In this document: one piece after another, positions 1-9,884 of the stretch
How positions within the stretch are numbered: the stretch's first letter is position 1
Layout of the letters: every line of letters begins with the position of its first letter
Assembly (NCBI GenBank): GCA_001414485.1
Contig: LLEY01000035.1
Span: forward strand, 394,091-458,090
Direction: 5' to 3'
Source of the DNA: Calycina herbarum
Lineage: Eukaryota > Ascomycota > Leotiomycetes > Helotiales > Pezizellaceae
Length of the DNA: 64,000 bases
Program-made: the position numbers and the translations under genes
The notes under the pieces: generated by a model
Seen by the model: only the letters and a program-made list of their open reading frames with translations
Told to the model about the DNA's origin: nothing
Database searches by the model: none

Positions 1-188
1 TCGGATTCATGTATTTATGATTCATAGCTCCTCCACTCCAAAACATAAATAATGCACCTGTTTCACCAGCCATCCACAACTATTCCCAACTCCAAACAGT
101 CCACCACCAAGGTCGCATTTGGTCAACAAAGGGCATGCAATACAACAACTACACAAAAGAACATCACCCTCGTTCATATTGAAGGGGG

Positions 189-1745
189 ATGTACAAACGA
201 AAACGGGTTGAGTCCCTAGCATCCCCAACGTTCCCATCAAGTCCATCCAAAAAAGTCATCACGAAACTTGGACAGTTCACCAACAAAGCCCAAAACCTTA
301 TCAACTCAATCAGCAAACCTCAGTCGCACGTTGAGAAAGCTCAAGCTGAGATCAAGAAACGAGTTCTCTCCAACGAAGAGGCATACACATACAGAGCAGC
401 TGAAAAGAAGTTGTCCACAATGAGCCGTTGGAAGACCGTTTCCTATGGGCTCCCTCATCATTCAAAGAAAAAGCCTGATACCAAACCACCAGCCTGGCTT
501 GGTGCAGAAGGGTTTGAGGATCTTACTGAGCAATATCTCGCTAACACCTCTCAAGATCAAGAGAAGCACAAAGAATTCTTGGAGTACGAGAAAGAAGTTC
601 TTGCCGACATTCCCAACTACAAGGCAATCTTCCCGATGAAGTACGAAACCTCCGACTCTGAAGACGACACACACAACGATTCTCCCCGGGGTGGTCAACG
701 ATTCTACACCGAAAGTGACCTCTTGAAACTATTGCGCCTGAGAGGATTTCCAGCAAAGGAAGGCACACCGGGGGGTTTCTTATTCACCAACGTGCGAAGA
801 AAGAACCGTGAATTGTCGAATAAGCAAGACGACCTCAAACGAATTCACAATTTGCGAGAGATTTTCCAGGAGTGCATTCACAACAACCTCGACGAAAACG
901 ATGAGTACGATGTCCTGGAAACGAAGAAATGGGCGAGAGAGATCCGGGATAACATGATTGCCGAGGACTTTGACAAGTTTCGGGTCCGATTGGCGGGGAA
1001 ATATTTCAACGAGGCTATCCATCTGTTCTTCAATAATCGGGATGATGAGAATCAGGATACGATTGTATTCGGAGCCTTGCAAAATGTTAGGAAGTTTGCT
1101 GGTGGGAAGGCACGACGCTTGACTCATAAGGATGAGCCACTGCTTGATATGCGAAACTTTGGAGGATTCGGGGACCTGGTGGCTTGGGAGGCGAGATGCT
1201 ATTGCTGGGCTAGCCATCAAACGGATCTTGATGTTAGCGAAGTAATCTTGAACCTTATTGCCCAGTCCGTGGCAATTTTGGAGGATCGAGAGGAAGACCA
1301 AGATGACGAAACGTCAGGTGACGATTCTTCCGAGGAGGATGATTTCGACGAGTCGACAGAAACCTTGGAAGCTACAACGGAAGATGTTGACTCCAGCTTT
1401 ACCCTTGCGGGGGCTCCTTCCAACGATGACTTGGACGACACGGTACAATACCCCGACTTCGAGGAAATCAACGCTGTTCGACCAGACAGTCCTAGCGACA
1501 GATTCACCAGTAGGAATTTTACAAGCAGTCCTCCATCCTTGCCAAAATTCGCAACGCTCTTTCCCCGTGAGAGAATGGACACTGGCTGCACCGGCAAGAA
1601 GTCAGCAACCTTGGAAGACGACGACGAAGTCTCAAGAAACCTTTCTGGATTCGAATCACTGGAGGCAGATTCGGATGACGAGCTTGAGGTACTCTTTTCA
1701 GCCAAGGAGGGGCTAGCAAGAGAAGCGGGTCAGCGGCTGGCCTGA
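189..1745 (+). CDS. Hypothetical acidic protein, 518 aa
   Basis: I do not recognise this family. The N-terminus is basic and Ser/Pro-rich (MYKRKR, then SPSKK), which would suit nuclear targeting. The middle (about residues 170-375) is the best folded part, with alternating charged helices and a WEARCYCWASH stretch. The last 140 residues are strongly acidic and Ser/Thr-rich (runs of E and D around residues 365-415) and probably disordered. The start is the first ATG of a long open frame. The 3' end may be mis-modelled. A 73-base intron (1689-1761, GT...CAG) would join GAG at 1686-1688 to an open frame ending at TGA 1828-1830, which replaces the last 18 residues by a basic tail (contains FTEKTPSKK). 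The donor GTACTC is weak, so both ends stay possible. Real gene: likely, from length and codon-like composition; function: unknown. Confidence 0.7.
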   Translation: MYKRKRVESLASPTFPSSPSKKVITKLGQFTNKAQNLINSISKPQSHVEKAQAEIKKRVLSNEEAYTYRAAEKKLSTMSRWKTVSYGLPHHSKKKPDTKPPAWLGAEGFEDLTEQYLANTSQDQEKHKEFLEYEKEVLADIPNYKAIFPMKYETSDSEDDTHNDSPRGGQRFYTESDLLKLLRLRGFPAKEGTPGGFLFTNVRRKNRELSNKQDDLKRIHNLREIFQECIHNNLDENDEYDVLETKKWAREIRDNMIAEDFDKFRVRLAGKYFNEAIHLFFNNRDDENQDTIVFGALQNVRKFAGGKARRLTHKDEPLLDMRNFGGFGDLVAWEARCYCWASHQTDLDVSEVILNLIAQSVAILEDREEDQDDETSGDDSSEEDDFDESTETLEATTEDVDSSFTLAGAPSNDDLDDTVQYPDFEEINAVRPDSPSDRFTSRNFTSSPPSLPKFATLFPRERMDTGCTGKKSATLEDDDEVSRNLSGFESLEADSDDELEVLFSAKEGLAREAGQRLA

Positions 1746-2221
1746 AGAAAAGGAGAGACAGGTGAGATTTACTGAGAAGACTCCTTCCAAGAAGGCATAC
1801 TTGGGGGTCAATGATAAGAAGGAATATTGACCCACATGAAAGGTCTCATAGGTGGAAGGAGGCAACGCTGAAGTTTCTAGGGCTATTTCACTAATTGTGA
1901 AAGATTTGAATCCGAACAATGACTTTAGTAGTGTATAGCATGCTATCCAATATACTTATGGTCTCCTTATATTTCTCATGGTGTATGTGAATGTCAAAGA
2001 TTCTGAATTGACAACCCCCTTCAAAGAAGACAAGAATAACATTCAAATTGCTTAAAGACCTACAACAATAACTGTGAATAAACAAAATGATAAGAAATGT
2101 TAATGTACCAAGACGACTGTGTTATCTTCCAAGATGGTCTTTAAAAGCTAAACTTCTTCCTATACATAAATCAAAAATCAACTTAGGGTGTAAAGCTTTG
2201 TAAAGTCTAAAGTTACAAAAC
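1746..2221. other. Intergenic spacer, AT-rich
   Basis: Apart from a possible 3' tail of the upstream gene to 1830, I see no gene here. The sequence is AT-rich and presumably holds the 3' end of the upstream gene and the promoter of the downstream one. Confidence 0.6.
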
Positions 2222-4378
2222 ATGCCAGATCGTACACAGCAAGCCAACGGAGTCCCTTCACCCTCACTTTCAAATGACGAAGAATTCCCAGAAAATCAAA
2301 ACACCACAAGGATCATCAGTCAAAGCACACAGACAACACAAACCACAGAAACCGCAAGACCAGGAGTTGAGCCTAATGGACAAATAAATGGTGATCACAT
2401 TACCACCACCACCAACGACTTAGAAGAAGAAGAACAATGGCATCCCATACCTATAACCCTCTTACCTCCTCCAACTCCCAGGCTCCCCAGCATCTCACGC
2501 TTCCCCAATCTCTCAACGATAATAACACAGATCGGTCCCCAAATTCTCATCGAAGAAGCGCTTCCTATTCCAGACGAGAATTCTCCAACACTAGGTCTAC
2601 AAGACCCATTTCACCTCGTCCAAAACACTTTAATCGAAACAGAGAACGACCAACCACCAGCAATCCCACCAAGGTCTCTCCGTAGACCACGCCGACGAAG
2701 TCCATCTTCCGAATCAGAACCGGTGATGGGAGGCCGAAGAGAGAACAGGGTGGAATATATAGGAGCCCAGGGATTAGATCGTGTGAATCAAGTTCCTCGA
2801 CCTCCTCCTGGGCTAATATCGAGGCTGAGGACGAGAGATATGACGATTGGGATCCAAGACGACGATGTCGATCGTTTTCCTATGCCTCCATCTGGGGGAG
2901 TATCGAGGTTGAGGAGGAGGGATGCGACGCTCGGGATCCAAGATGATGATGAAAACAGTGGGGATATTGGGAATGTGGGGTTGACTAGAGGTGAGATGGC
3001 GATGAGAATTGCTAGGGAGATGGGTCGTGCGGGCGAGGAACCCAACGGTACAAGCTTGAGACCAAGGGTATCGTTTTTGAGACCCGTTGGAAATTCGTTG
3101 ATGCTTGATGTGGGGGATGAAGAGGACGAGGATGAGGAAGATGGATTCGAAGACGAAGTGGAAGATGAAGAGAGAGAAATCTCGGATTCGAATCCTGTCG
3201 AGGAAGAGGAAGATCAAGAACTACCAGAAGAGCAAGAAGACTACAACTTCACGCCCAAAAGGAGACGACGTCTAACGCAACAAATGACAAGAGACATAAA
3301 CCAATACACCACCCGTCGAGAAGAAGAATTCGGAAGAGAACACGGATATCAACTCTACCCTCTATACACAGAGCCACCAGAAACACCTCTAAATCGAGTT
3401 TCAACCCCACCTCCAGCTCCCAACTCACCGGAACCACGAGAGGTGACACCAACAAGCCCACCTCGCCTCCGCAGAAGTGCGTTCACAAGTCCTAATCTCC
3501 GCGAGATAATAACTTCCCCAAACCCACTAACATCAAATAGTAGTCCGTTTTCGAATCCGCCTCGACCCTTCCCAATTCCCCTCCGTAACAGAGGAAGAGC
3601 CCGAAGATCCACAAGATTAACCCCATTAACAGCATCTACCCCCGACCACACCCAAGATTTCTCGCTCTACCTCTACGCCATATGGCGTTCCAACAATCCA
3701 GAAATCAACATCCTAGAAATGGAAGAACTCCTAGCTCGCGGAGGAATCTCCTTCCTCCCCTCCCTGCCTTCCCAGCCCCCAAGCATCAGAGACCTCCTAG
3801 TCTACGAACGCATGGCAGATTCGCTCCAACCAGATATCTTGTGGTTAATAATCAACCAAGCAATAACCGACGGGTTGGACCAACGAGAAGCGACGGAATT
3901 CATAGGGCATTGGAATCAATACGTTTTCCGTTTTCAGGATCCATACCCGGAGATCGAAGGCATGATACCGCTCTTACACCTCCAATTCTTCATCGCTCTA
4001 CAACTAGGGTGGGGATCATGGTCTCCCAGCTACAATTTCCTTCGCTCAGTACGGAGGTTATTCGTAAGAGAAAGTACGAGATTCCCACATATCCCCTGGG
4101 ATGGTATCCCAACAGGCCCCGGTGACCCAAGAACGAGTGCTTTGGACTGGATTACTAGAATGCGTAGTATTCCATTTCCAGAAAGACGTCGGATGTTGGA
4201 TCTAGCAGGGGAGGGAGCAGACATTCATCGAGTCGTGGGAATATTCCAGACTTGGTTGATGCAAGGTAGGTTTGTGGAGAACTCGAGGATGCCAGGGGAG
4301 ACTGGGTTTTCGACTGAGGAGTTGAGGCTAGATCGACTGGAGAGGATTACTAGGGAGGAGGAGATTTTGAATCGGTGA
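2222..4378 (+). CDS. Hypothetical low-complexity protein with folded C-terminal domain, 718 aa
   Basis: This is an unrecognised protein. Residues 1-180 are Pro/Thr/Ser-rich. At about residues 195-245 a block is duplicated: PPPGLISRLR...IGIQDDD is followed by PPSGGVSRLR...LGIQDDD. A long Glu/Asp tract follows (about 295-345, rich in DEED/EEEED), then a basic KRRRR cluster that may be a nuclear signal. Pro-rich linkers run to about residue 480. The last 230 residues look globular and helical (LYLYAIW, LLHLQFFIALQLGWGSW, LDWITRMR) and would be the functional part. A 38-base intron (4375-4412, GTGAG...GATAG) would remove the stop and extend the protein in frame to TAG at 4510-4512, ending TDSSEDGG; that is slightly short for an intron, so I keep the simple model. 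It is the second of two acidic hypothetical genes in a row. Confidence 0.7.
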   Translation: MPDRTQQANGVPSPSLSNDEEFPENQNTTRIISQSTQTTQTTETARPGVEPNGQINGDHITTTTNDLEEEEQWHPIPITLLPPPTPRLPSISRFPNLSTIITQIGPQILIEEALPIPDENSPTLGLQDPFHLVQNTLIETENDQPPAIPPRSLRRPRRRSPSSESEPVMGGRRENRVEYIGAQGLDRVNQVPRPPPGLISRLRTRDMTIGIQDDDVDRFPMPPSGGVSRLRRRDATLGIQDDDENSGDIGNVGLTRGEMAMRIAREMGRAGEEPNGTSLRPRVSFLRPVGNSLMLDVGDEEDEDEEDGFEDEVEDEEREISDSNPVEEEEDQELPEEQEDYNFTPKRRRRLTQQMTRDINQYTTRREEEFGREHGYQLYPLYTEPPETPLNRVSTPPPAPNSPEPREVTPTSPPRLRRSAFTSPNLREIITSPNPLTSNSSPFSNPPRPFPIPLRNRGRARRSTRLTPLTASTPDHTQDFSLYLYAIWRSNNPEINILEMEELLARGGISFLPSLPSQPPSIRDLLVYERMADSLQPDILWLIINQAITDGLDQREATEFIGHWNQYVFRFQDPYPEIEGMIPLLHLQFFIALQLGWGSWSPSYNFLRSVRRLFVRESTRFPHIPWDGIPTGPGDPRTSALDWITRMRSIPFPERRRMLDLAGEGADIHRVVGIFQTWLMQGRFVENSRMPGETGFSTEELRLDRLERITREEEILNR

Positions 4379-5161
4379 GATCACTGGTGGGGGGCTTGGA
4401 TGTTGTTGATAGTTCCGAGGATAAGGGGATATTGAACCCGAATGATCGGGCTAGGAGAGAAGAGGAACCGAGGAGCTTGTATTTTACTGATAGTTCTGAG
4501 GATGGTGGGTAGGAGTGGAAAACTATGGACAATTTAAATTCACTAAGCGAGCCTGTCTCGCGATGGGCAATAAGAGTGGCAGGAAATTGGTCTTGACTTT
4601 TTAGAACGTTTTGATGTGGTAACCTTGATATTCTCAGACGATCGAACTGTTTGAGACGATCTGGGTTAATATCTCAAATCATCCTAAGATTTTAGGGTCG
4701 GACTACCTTGAGATTTGGAGAGCTAGGTAGGCAGGCGAAATAATGTCCATTGGGAGTCTACTTATTGTAAAGAATCTCAAGCAATTGAAGATTAGATCAG
4801 ATTGGCATGCGGACTTGGCGGACGAGCACTTGACACCGATTGCATGGCTCCTTCGCACAAGCAACTCATAACAATATCTCCTACCTATCACTCCATAAGT
4901 AGACATAAATGATCATCGAAATTCTCAGGCGCATGAAGGATAAGGATTTCAAAAAACATAAAACAATATAATATGTAACTCTCTGATTCCATGCCCCACT
5001 GGGTGGCCATTTTTGAAATCTTTGTATTCCTCGTATGATATCTGTAATTCAACGCCAGACTCCATGACCCATGCTCGCATTTCCAATACATCGAATATCG
5101 CACCGAGGATATCTCAAGAAATAATTCCACCCTTCCATCTGCCCGTCCACCAATTTCACCC
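4379..5161. other. Intergenic, with possible 3' coding tail to 4512
   Basis: 4399-4512 stays open in a frame shifted from the upstream gene and repeats the motif DSSED twice, so it may be a spliced tail of that gene. From 4513 to 5161 I see no supportable gene; the minus-strand ORFs at 4703-4906 and 4888-5130 lack codon bias or recognisable motifs. This is the convergent 3' side of the Sec72-like gene. Confidence 0.5.
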
Positions 5162-5761
5162 TTAAGCCTTCTTCGTAGCCTTCAGCTCAATATCCTTCAA
5201 CAAACCCACCAAATCAGCCTCATTCCCCTCCATCTCCAACCCCCGTCCAACCCAATCCCTAGCCTCCTCCAATCGTCCCATCTCCAAAAGACACTTTCCC
5301 TTCCTCCACCACGCCTTCGCATTCCCCACCTTCTTCGCCTCCACACTAGCCTCAGCATCCACCGCACCCTCAACCCAACTACTCATTGCCATATAAGCCT
5401 GCGCACGATTCGCATACAATCCCGCAACCTCATCTCTCACAAGTCCACTTGGTTCCCATGGTGGTCTCGTAAGTGCCATCTGCAGACCCAGAGTGTAGAA
5501 TTTGATGGCCTCCGCATGCTTTCCCTTTCTGAATTCGCCATTGCCGGATTCGCGCAGTTTGGTGATGTTTGCGGAGCGCTTTGGATTGACGGGGATTGGG
5601 GGTGGTGGGACGGGCGAGTCGAGGGAGAGGAGGGAGCGGTGGAGGGAGTTGAGGGTTGCAAGTTCTTCTTGGAGGGCGCGGGAGGTGGAGGTGGAGGATA
5701 TGGCTTTGGATTGGGGGTCCATGTGGAGGGGGAGGAGGGTGAAGGTCTCGGCTTCCTCCAT
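5162..5761 (-). CDS. Sec72-like TPR protein of the ER translocation (Sec62/63) complex
   Basis: This 199-aa, intron-free protein matches fungal Sec72, the cytosolic TPR subunit that binds Sec63 and Hsp70 at the ER translocon during post-translational import. Visible features are a short N-terminal region (MEEAETFTLLPL), a Pro-rich hinge (VPPPPIPVNPKRS), and then a TPR array of about 110 residues. The array starts at KLRESGNGEFRKGKHAEAI, continues with GLYANRAQAYMAMSSW and ends with AWWRKGKCLLEMGRLEEA, which are typical TPR helix pairs. The C-terminus is Lys-rich (KATKKA). The length fits the family (about 190-220 aa). No membrane segment is present, as expected for Sec72. It faces the divergent region 5762-7081. 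A different small TPR co-chaperone is the main alternative; the N-terminal fingerprint before the TPRs favours Sec72. Confidence 0.8.
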   Translation of the reverse strand: MEEAETFTLLPLHMDPQSKAISSTSTSRALQEELATLNSLHRSLLSLDSPVPPPPIPVNPKRSANITKLRESGNGEFRKGKHAEAIKFYTLGLQMALTRPPWEPSGLVRDEVAGLYANRAQAYMAMSSWVEGAVDAEASVEAKKVGNAKAWWRKGKCLLEMGRLEEARDWVGRGLEMEGNEADLVGLLKDIELKATKKA

Positions 5762-5984
5762 GATGGCGGTTGTGAGGTTTGAGGAGTTGTGGATTGTAAA
5801 TCGGTTGTTCCCTGGTTTGGGGGTGTGGTTTTGTTATGTCGCCTTTGTGAAATAAGGACAGCTTGCTTTGGAGGTACTGCAAGGCTGAGAAAGCGCCGCA
5901 CTAAATGGATCCACTTCGGATGATTATTATTCCGAAGCTGTTCAGATTTTGCACTCATATATAGATGAGATTTGATTTTGAGAA

Positions 5985-6016
5985 CACCAGAACCAGAACC
6001 AGAACCAGAACCGGAA
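5985..6016. repeat. Hexanucleotide microsatellite (CCAGAA)n
   Basis: About five consecutive copies of CCAGAA, the last degenerate (CCGGAA). It lies upstream of the Sec72-like gene, outside its coding region. Confidence 0.85.
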
Positions 6017-6990
6017 CTACTTTCTAGAATATGAGATCACCACTATCAATCAATCAATGCTAATCCCTTTTTCGGAATTTTAGTATTGCCAAACCTAATA
6101 AGGTCTCAAACCCCTGACGACCTTTTTTAGAGATGTCACGTGAAATGTACTGTGGCTGAGGTATAAGCTTTGAAGAAAGGTAGGTTATACGGAGTACCAT
6201 TCTCAAGCTTTACGAAACAAAAACCTTAGAGCAATTCTCTGTTAGTGACTAGCCCTTGTCAAAAAACTTGCAACTTTTTGGCTTATAGTTATTGTTTTGT
6301 TACTCCAGTGTCTTCTGTACTGAAATTCGCTATTTCTTTTCGCAATATATGAGCCACACAGCATCGTCACTGGTAACACGATCTATAAGCTAATAATGAA
6401 TCTTTTCACAATCGGTCTATATTTTTTTAACATTTTTCCGATTGCTGTATTGTATAAAAAATATCTTCCTACACAAGGTGTGCAAATGAAGAACTTTTCC
6501 GGGCTCCCGCTATCGTCGAAGTATTTTCAACAAAAATTAGTTATGAAATCTCAATTCGGAAAGGTCTTAATATAAGAAAGTTCTTCTGGGCGAACTCTTT
6601 CTTCTATCTTCTCTGCACTCACCAAGGCGTCGAGGTTGTGCTGTGGAGTGATCGTCTCCTGAGTTCCGGGATGCTCAGCCCCGCTGAAATGTGCCCTGAG
6701 GGGAAGCGAGAGACACGCTAGGAAATGATTCTCTCAGCGACGTCACTCCACCATCACCAGGCAACCCTCCATCAGCATCCCCAAAGACTCATCATTCGCC
6801 CCTTTTTAACGAACAGCCTCGTTTAATATGTATCACAGGGCCTCAAAACCTGACCGAAGTTCTTATTCTAATACTGATCATCCCGTAGGCGTTAAATCCT
6901 GACAAGCCCCTGACATAGGTTCGCGTGAATAGTGTGAGAGTGATGGTGCAGCCAAGCCCGGTGCCTCCAACCTGTTGGCTTCCGGGTCTC

Positions 6991-6998
6991 TATATATA
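6991..6998 (+). promoter_or_regulatory. TATA-box-like element
   Basis: TATATATA lies 84 bases upstream of the ATG at 7082, a plausible TATA position for the small His/Arg-rich gene. This is inferred from position only. Confidence 0.4.
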
Positions 6999-7081
6999 CA
7001 GAGTGGGTATCCAATCCCCAGTATTCGTCGCGATAACAAATCAATTTCGATACATAACAACTACATCCAAAATCACTCCGC

Positions 7082-7390
7082 ATGTCAAGTCATTCAGGAT
7101 ACGAGGACGACCGTGTAGGTCGACATCAACATCAACACCACCAACGCGATCGTGATCGCAAACACCATCGAAGCCTTGTCCCTCGAGACCGTTACGGTCA
7201 TGAAATCGAGCCTCCTCCTCATCATCCCGAGCGTCATCACCAAAGAGACCACGATCTACATCGCCGACGAGATCACCGAGACAACAGCATAGGCTGTGGC
7301 CTTTGCCGAACGATTTTGTGGGAAGCCTACGAATTGTGGGACTACTTCCTCCTTAAGCTTGGAGGTGCAATGTACAAGGCTGGCCTTTAA
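7082..7390 (+). CDS. Small His/Arg-rich protein, 102 aa
   Basis: I do not recognise the family. Residues 1-68 are extremely His/Arg/Asp-rich (RHQHQHHQRDRDRKHH; HHPERHHQRDHDLHRRRDHRD), suggesting a disordered region that could bind metal or nucleic acid. The last 34 residues differ sharply: a CGLCRT motif and an amphipathic, aromatic helix (ILWEAYELWDYFLLKLGGAMYKAGL), which could pack on a membrane or partner. The CxxC pair is the only Cys pair. The ATG follows a TATA-like run by 84 bases and a possible leader. An uninterrupted frame, the composition switch and the promoter-like upstream make it a likely real gene, but the function cannot be named. Confidence 0.55.
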   Translation: MSSHSGYEDDRVGRHQHQHHQRDRDRKHHRSLVPRDRYGHEIEPPPHHPERHHQRDHDLHRRRDHRDNSIGCGLCRTILWEAYELWDYFLLKLGGAMYKAGL

Positions 7391-8159
7391 GACGAGATCA
7401 GCTATCGACAGAACAATACCTCGAATCCTTTGATGGCGGCAGCAATGTCTTTATGGTCTTGAAATCAGCCAAACAAAACCCTCAAGTCTTTTGCATCCTC
7501 TGTTGCATATCGCTTCGGAGAGCATCGTTACAACACCAGAGCACCAACAACATTTGTACCTCAAAGTACCTCAGTCCCAAGGCCCACTTCAAGTCATCAC
7601 CACAGGTTTTGGTTGAACCACTACACACGCCAAGGACGGATAGTCAGTGAGCATTCGATATTTTATCGTCTAGAGTTTTGAGCAGGACGGGGTATTGGAG
7701 TTACCCAGAAGGTGCAACCTTGCTTGGAGGGGGTATGGAATACACATCTTGTGGCCAGTTGGCTACATTTTGTTATCTTTGAAATTTACTGTTTCACCAT
7801 GGTGGTTTGGTCATCCATGGCCTCGAATATTGTTGACAAGCACCACAAGAACTTCATTTGATTGAACTTAGTATCTTGCTAATTATTTCCTTTTTCCTGG
7901 TTGAAGAGCCATGATACATATTCTTTCCTTTATAAACAATGTCTTTTAATTTGCCCGTCACTATAAACCTGGCGTTCTAAATTCTTGGTAAGCGACCCAG
8001 GGTTTCTTCTGAGAACAACTGCATTACTAAGTATTGCTCAGGGAGGTTAGAAGAACCATAAATCAAGGTTTTTTTGGTTCTCCTGACCCGTTTCGAGCAA
8101 TACTTTGGATTGTCCCGGAATCTTGGATAGGTGTGCTCAGAAGAGACGTCTTACCAAGA
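7391..8159. other. Intergenic, no gene seen
   Basis: Convergent spacer between the His/Arg-rich gene and the hydrolase. The 65-codon plus-strand ORF at 7453-7650 has no recognisable motif and lies where the 3' UTR is expected. I see nothing else. Confidence 0.55.
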
Positions 8160-9314
8160 TCAAGGATTTCCAAATGTAACCTCCGGAAAAGCTGAAGTCG
8201 GTCCATCAAACAACTCCCCCCTCCCTCTCTTCAACCACATCCTAAAAAACACCTCTAAATACCTCGTCACAACCTCCAGCGCCCGTCCCCCCTTCATAGT
8301 CCCAATCATCTCAACAGCAGCATCAGGCAACTCCCCCGCAATCCCAAGAACATCAACCACATCCACCAAATCGCTAAAAGCATAATGCGCCGTCCCCTTA
8401 ACCATCAACTCCCTCTTCCAACCCGTCAACTTCGGCCAGATAGCAGCCCATGAGTAATCTGTGCTGGTATCTTTCCCTTCATGTCCAAAGATCAAGAAGG
8501 GTTTCTTCAGACCTTGATCAACTACTGAGCCGAAAAATGTGCCGTCGAGATTGACGCCTGTTATGAGACGGGGGTCGGAGAGCATGGCTTGGGCTGCGGT
8601 GGCGCCGCCTAGGGAGTGCCCGAATATTCCGACTTTTGAGACGTCGAGACCTGATGATAAATCGGGGAATAACGCATGAGCGACCGAGGGACGGGAAAGT
8701 TGGTTGAGCACAAAGGAAATATCGTGGACTCTGGTGTTCAGAGCGAGAGGGATTTGGTCATCGGGGATATCGAGTCCCAAGATTGTGCGATTGTTGGGGA
8801 ACGAAACGATGTCGACGTCGTAGGGGTGGTCTACTGTTATTACTGTGTATCCTTGGCTGGATAGTTGTTGTGCTATCGCACTATAGAATAATCTTGAGGT
8901 TCCAAGTCCGGGGGAGAAGACGATAACGGGGAAGGTTTGGGTTCTGGATGTGATTCGAGATTTTCCCTTCTTCTCTGGGGAACAAACGGCGAGATTGAGG
9001 GAAGAAAATGTTCCGGCGGGTAGTCCGTATTGACTGAATTTCTCGTCTTCGTAGGAGGCGGTTGTGGTGTCCATGTAGGGTACTGTTGTTGGGGTGCAGG
9101 AACATGGTTCTACAGGGTTGAAGATTGAGATCATTAATGAACGGGTTGAGTTTGTTGGGGAGAAGGGGTCGATCCGGTGGGTGTCGGTGAGCTGGGTTAT
9201 TGTGAGGGAGGTGTTGTAGGGACCGGTTGGGGGTGGGAAGGTTATTGCATTGGCACTCTGGAGGAGTGCTGCTGTGAGGACACAAGCGAGTTTGAGGATA
9301 GTTGGGAAGATCAT
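8160..9314 (-). CDS. Secreted PAF-acetylhydrolase-like alpha/beta hydrolase
   Basis: This 384-aa protein begins with a clear signal peptide (residues 1-23, hydrophobic core LACVLTAALL, cleavage plausible after SANA), so it is probably secreted. The alpha/beta-hydrolase signature GHSLGG is at residues 232-237, giving Ser234 as nucleophile. Asp257 (in NLDGTFFG) and His310 (in GTAHYAFSD) are placed to complete the triad. The layout, including the oxyanion-region stretch VIVFSPGLGTSR before the nucleophile, resembles the plasma/isoform II platelet-activating-factor acetylhydrolase family, whose fungal members are secreted esterases of mostly unknown substrate. Several N-x-S/T sites (for example NTS, NST and NRT) fit secretion. 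There is no intron. It is divergent from the Zn2Cys6 regulator at 9885, which could control it, but that is inference. Confidence 0.85.
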   Translation of the reverse strand: MIFPTILKLACVLTAALLQSANAITFPPPTGPYNTSLTITQLTDTHRIDPFSPTNSTRSLMISIFNPVEPCSCTPTTVPYMDTTTASYEDEKFSQYGLPAGTFSSLNLAVCSPEKKGKSRITSRTQTFPVIVFSPGLGTSRLFYSAIAQQLSSQGYTVITVDHPYDVDIVSFPNNRTILGLDIPDDQIPLALNTRVHDISFVLNQLSRPSVAHALFPDLSSGLDVSKVGIFGHSLGGATAAQAMLSDPRLITGVNLDGTFFGSVVDQGLKKPFLIFGHEGKDTSTDYSWAAIWPKLTGWKRELMVKGTAHYAFSDLVDVVDVLGIAGELPDAAVEMIGTMKGGRALEVVTRYLEVFFRMWLKRGRGELFDGPTSAFPEVTFGNP

Positions 9315-9884
9315 CGTGTAGATGGGATTGGGGGTAGCTAATGAGTGAGGAAGGGGATGGTAGAACTTTTGAAGGGGGATACTACAGCTTCTTATATACT
9401 ATCCTGTCTCCTTCTCCTTGTTTGCCATTTCTCCAAGACTCGCATAATTGTTGCCTAATTTGGCAATGACTGAACGCAGTTGAACTTACAAATGAAGAGA
9501 AAGCAGCTTGAGGTCAGTATCATCATTAAAACTCATTTCTGTGGAATTTTTACTAGGTGATGAGTGGTCCTCGGTTCTCGTATCCCCCACTGCGTTCAAA
9601 TATTTCTCCTTTGGGAATAGCGTCATCTTGGGGCTGAAGACAAAATGTCTTGGCTTCCGAAAACTTTACTTCATGGACACGTCCTCAAGATGACTTCAAC
9701 CCTTGGGATTGCGACTTTTGTTTGGACGAGGGAGATTGAGTGGCCCTGATGACAATCATCGGATACTTTCCAACACGTGCAGGTTCCTCGTCAGCGTTCT
9801 ATTCTTTCCGCATTTGGTTTAGAGCCTTTTCTCGAAGACAACGGCAGCAGTTACGGAGTCCTCGTAGGAGCGTAGATTTAAAGT
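9315..9884. promoter_or_regulatory. Divergent promoter region, hydrolase and Zn2Cys6 regulator
   Basis: These 570 bases separate two start codons pointing apart, so both promoters must lie here. I cannot place a specific element. The ORFs at 9508-9693 and 9740-9949 overlap the region and the regulator's first exon in the wrong frame. Confidence 0.5.

Larger units (their letters stand above)
5762..7081. other. Divergent intergenic region, no gene seen
   Basis: This 1.3-kb spacer separates the Sec72-like gene (minus) from the small His/Arg-rich gene (plus). It holds a short hexanucleotide repeat near 5987-6016 and a TATA-like run at 6991-6998. ORFs on either strand are short and unconvincing. 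Confidence 0.6.

Noticed and set aside
780..1301. 173-codon minus-strand ORF
   Set aside because: Lies wholly within the forward 189-1745 gene; no motif or start context.
1217..1705. 162-codon minus-strand ORF, Ser-rich
   Set aside because: Antisense of the acidic tail of the 189-1745 gene; GAC/GAA/GAG codons read backwards give Ser, Val and Leu runs.
5502..5855. Plus-strand ORFs over the Sec72-like gene
   Set aside because: Antisense of a recognisable TPR gene; Gly/Glu/Arg-rich, no motif.
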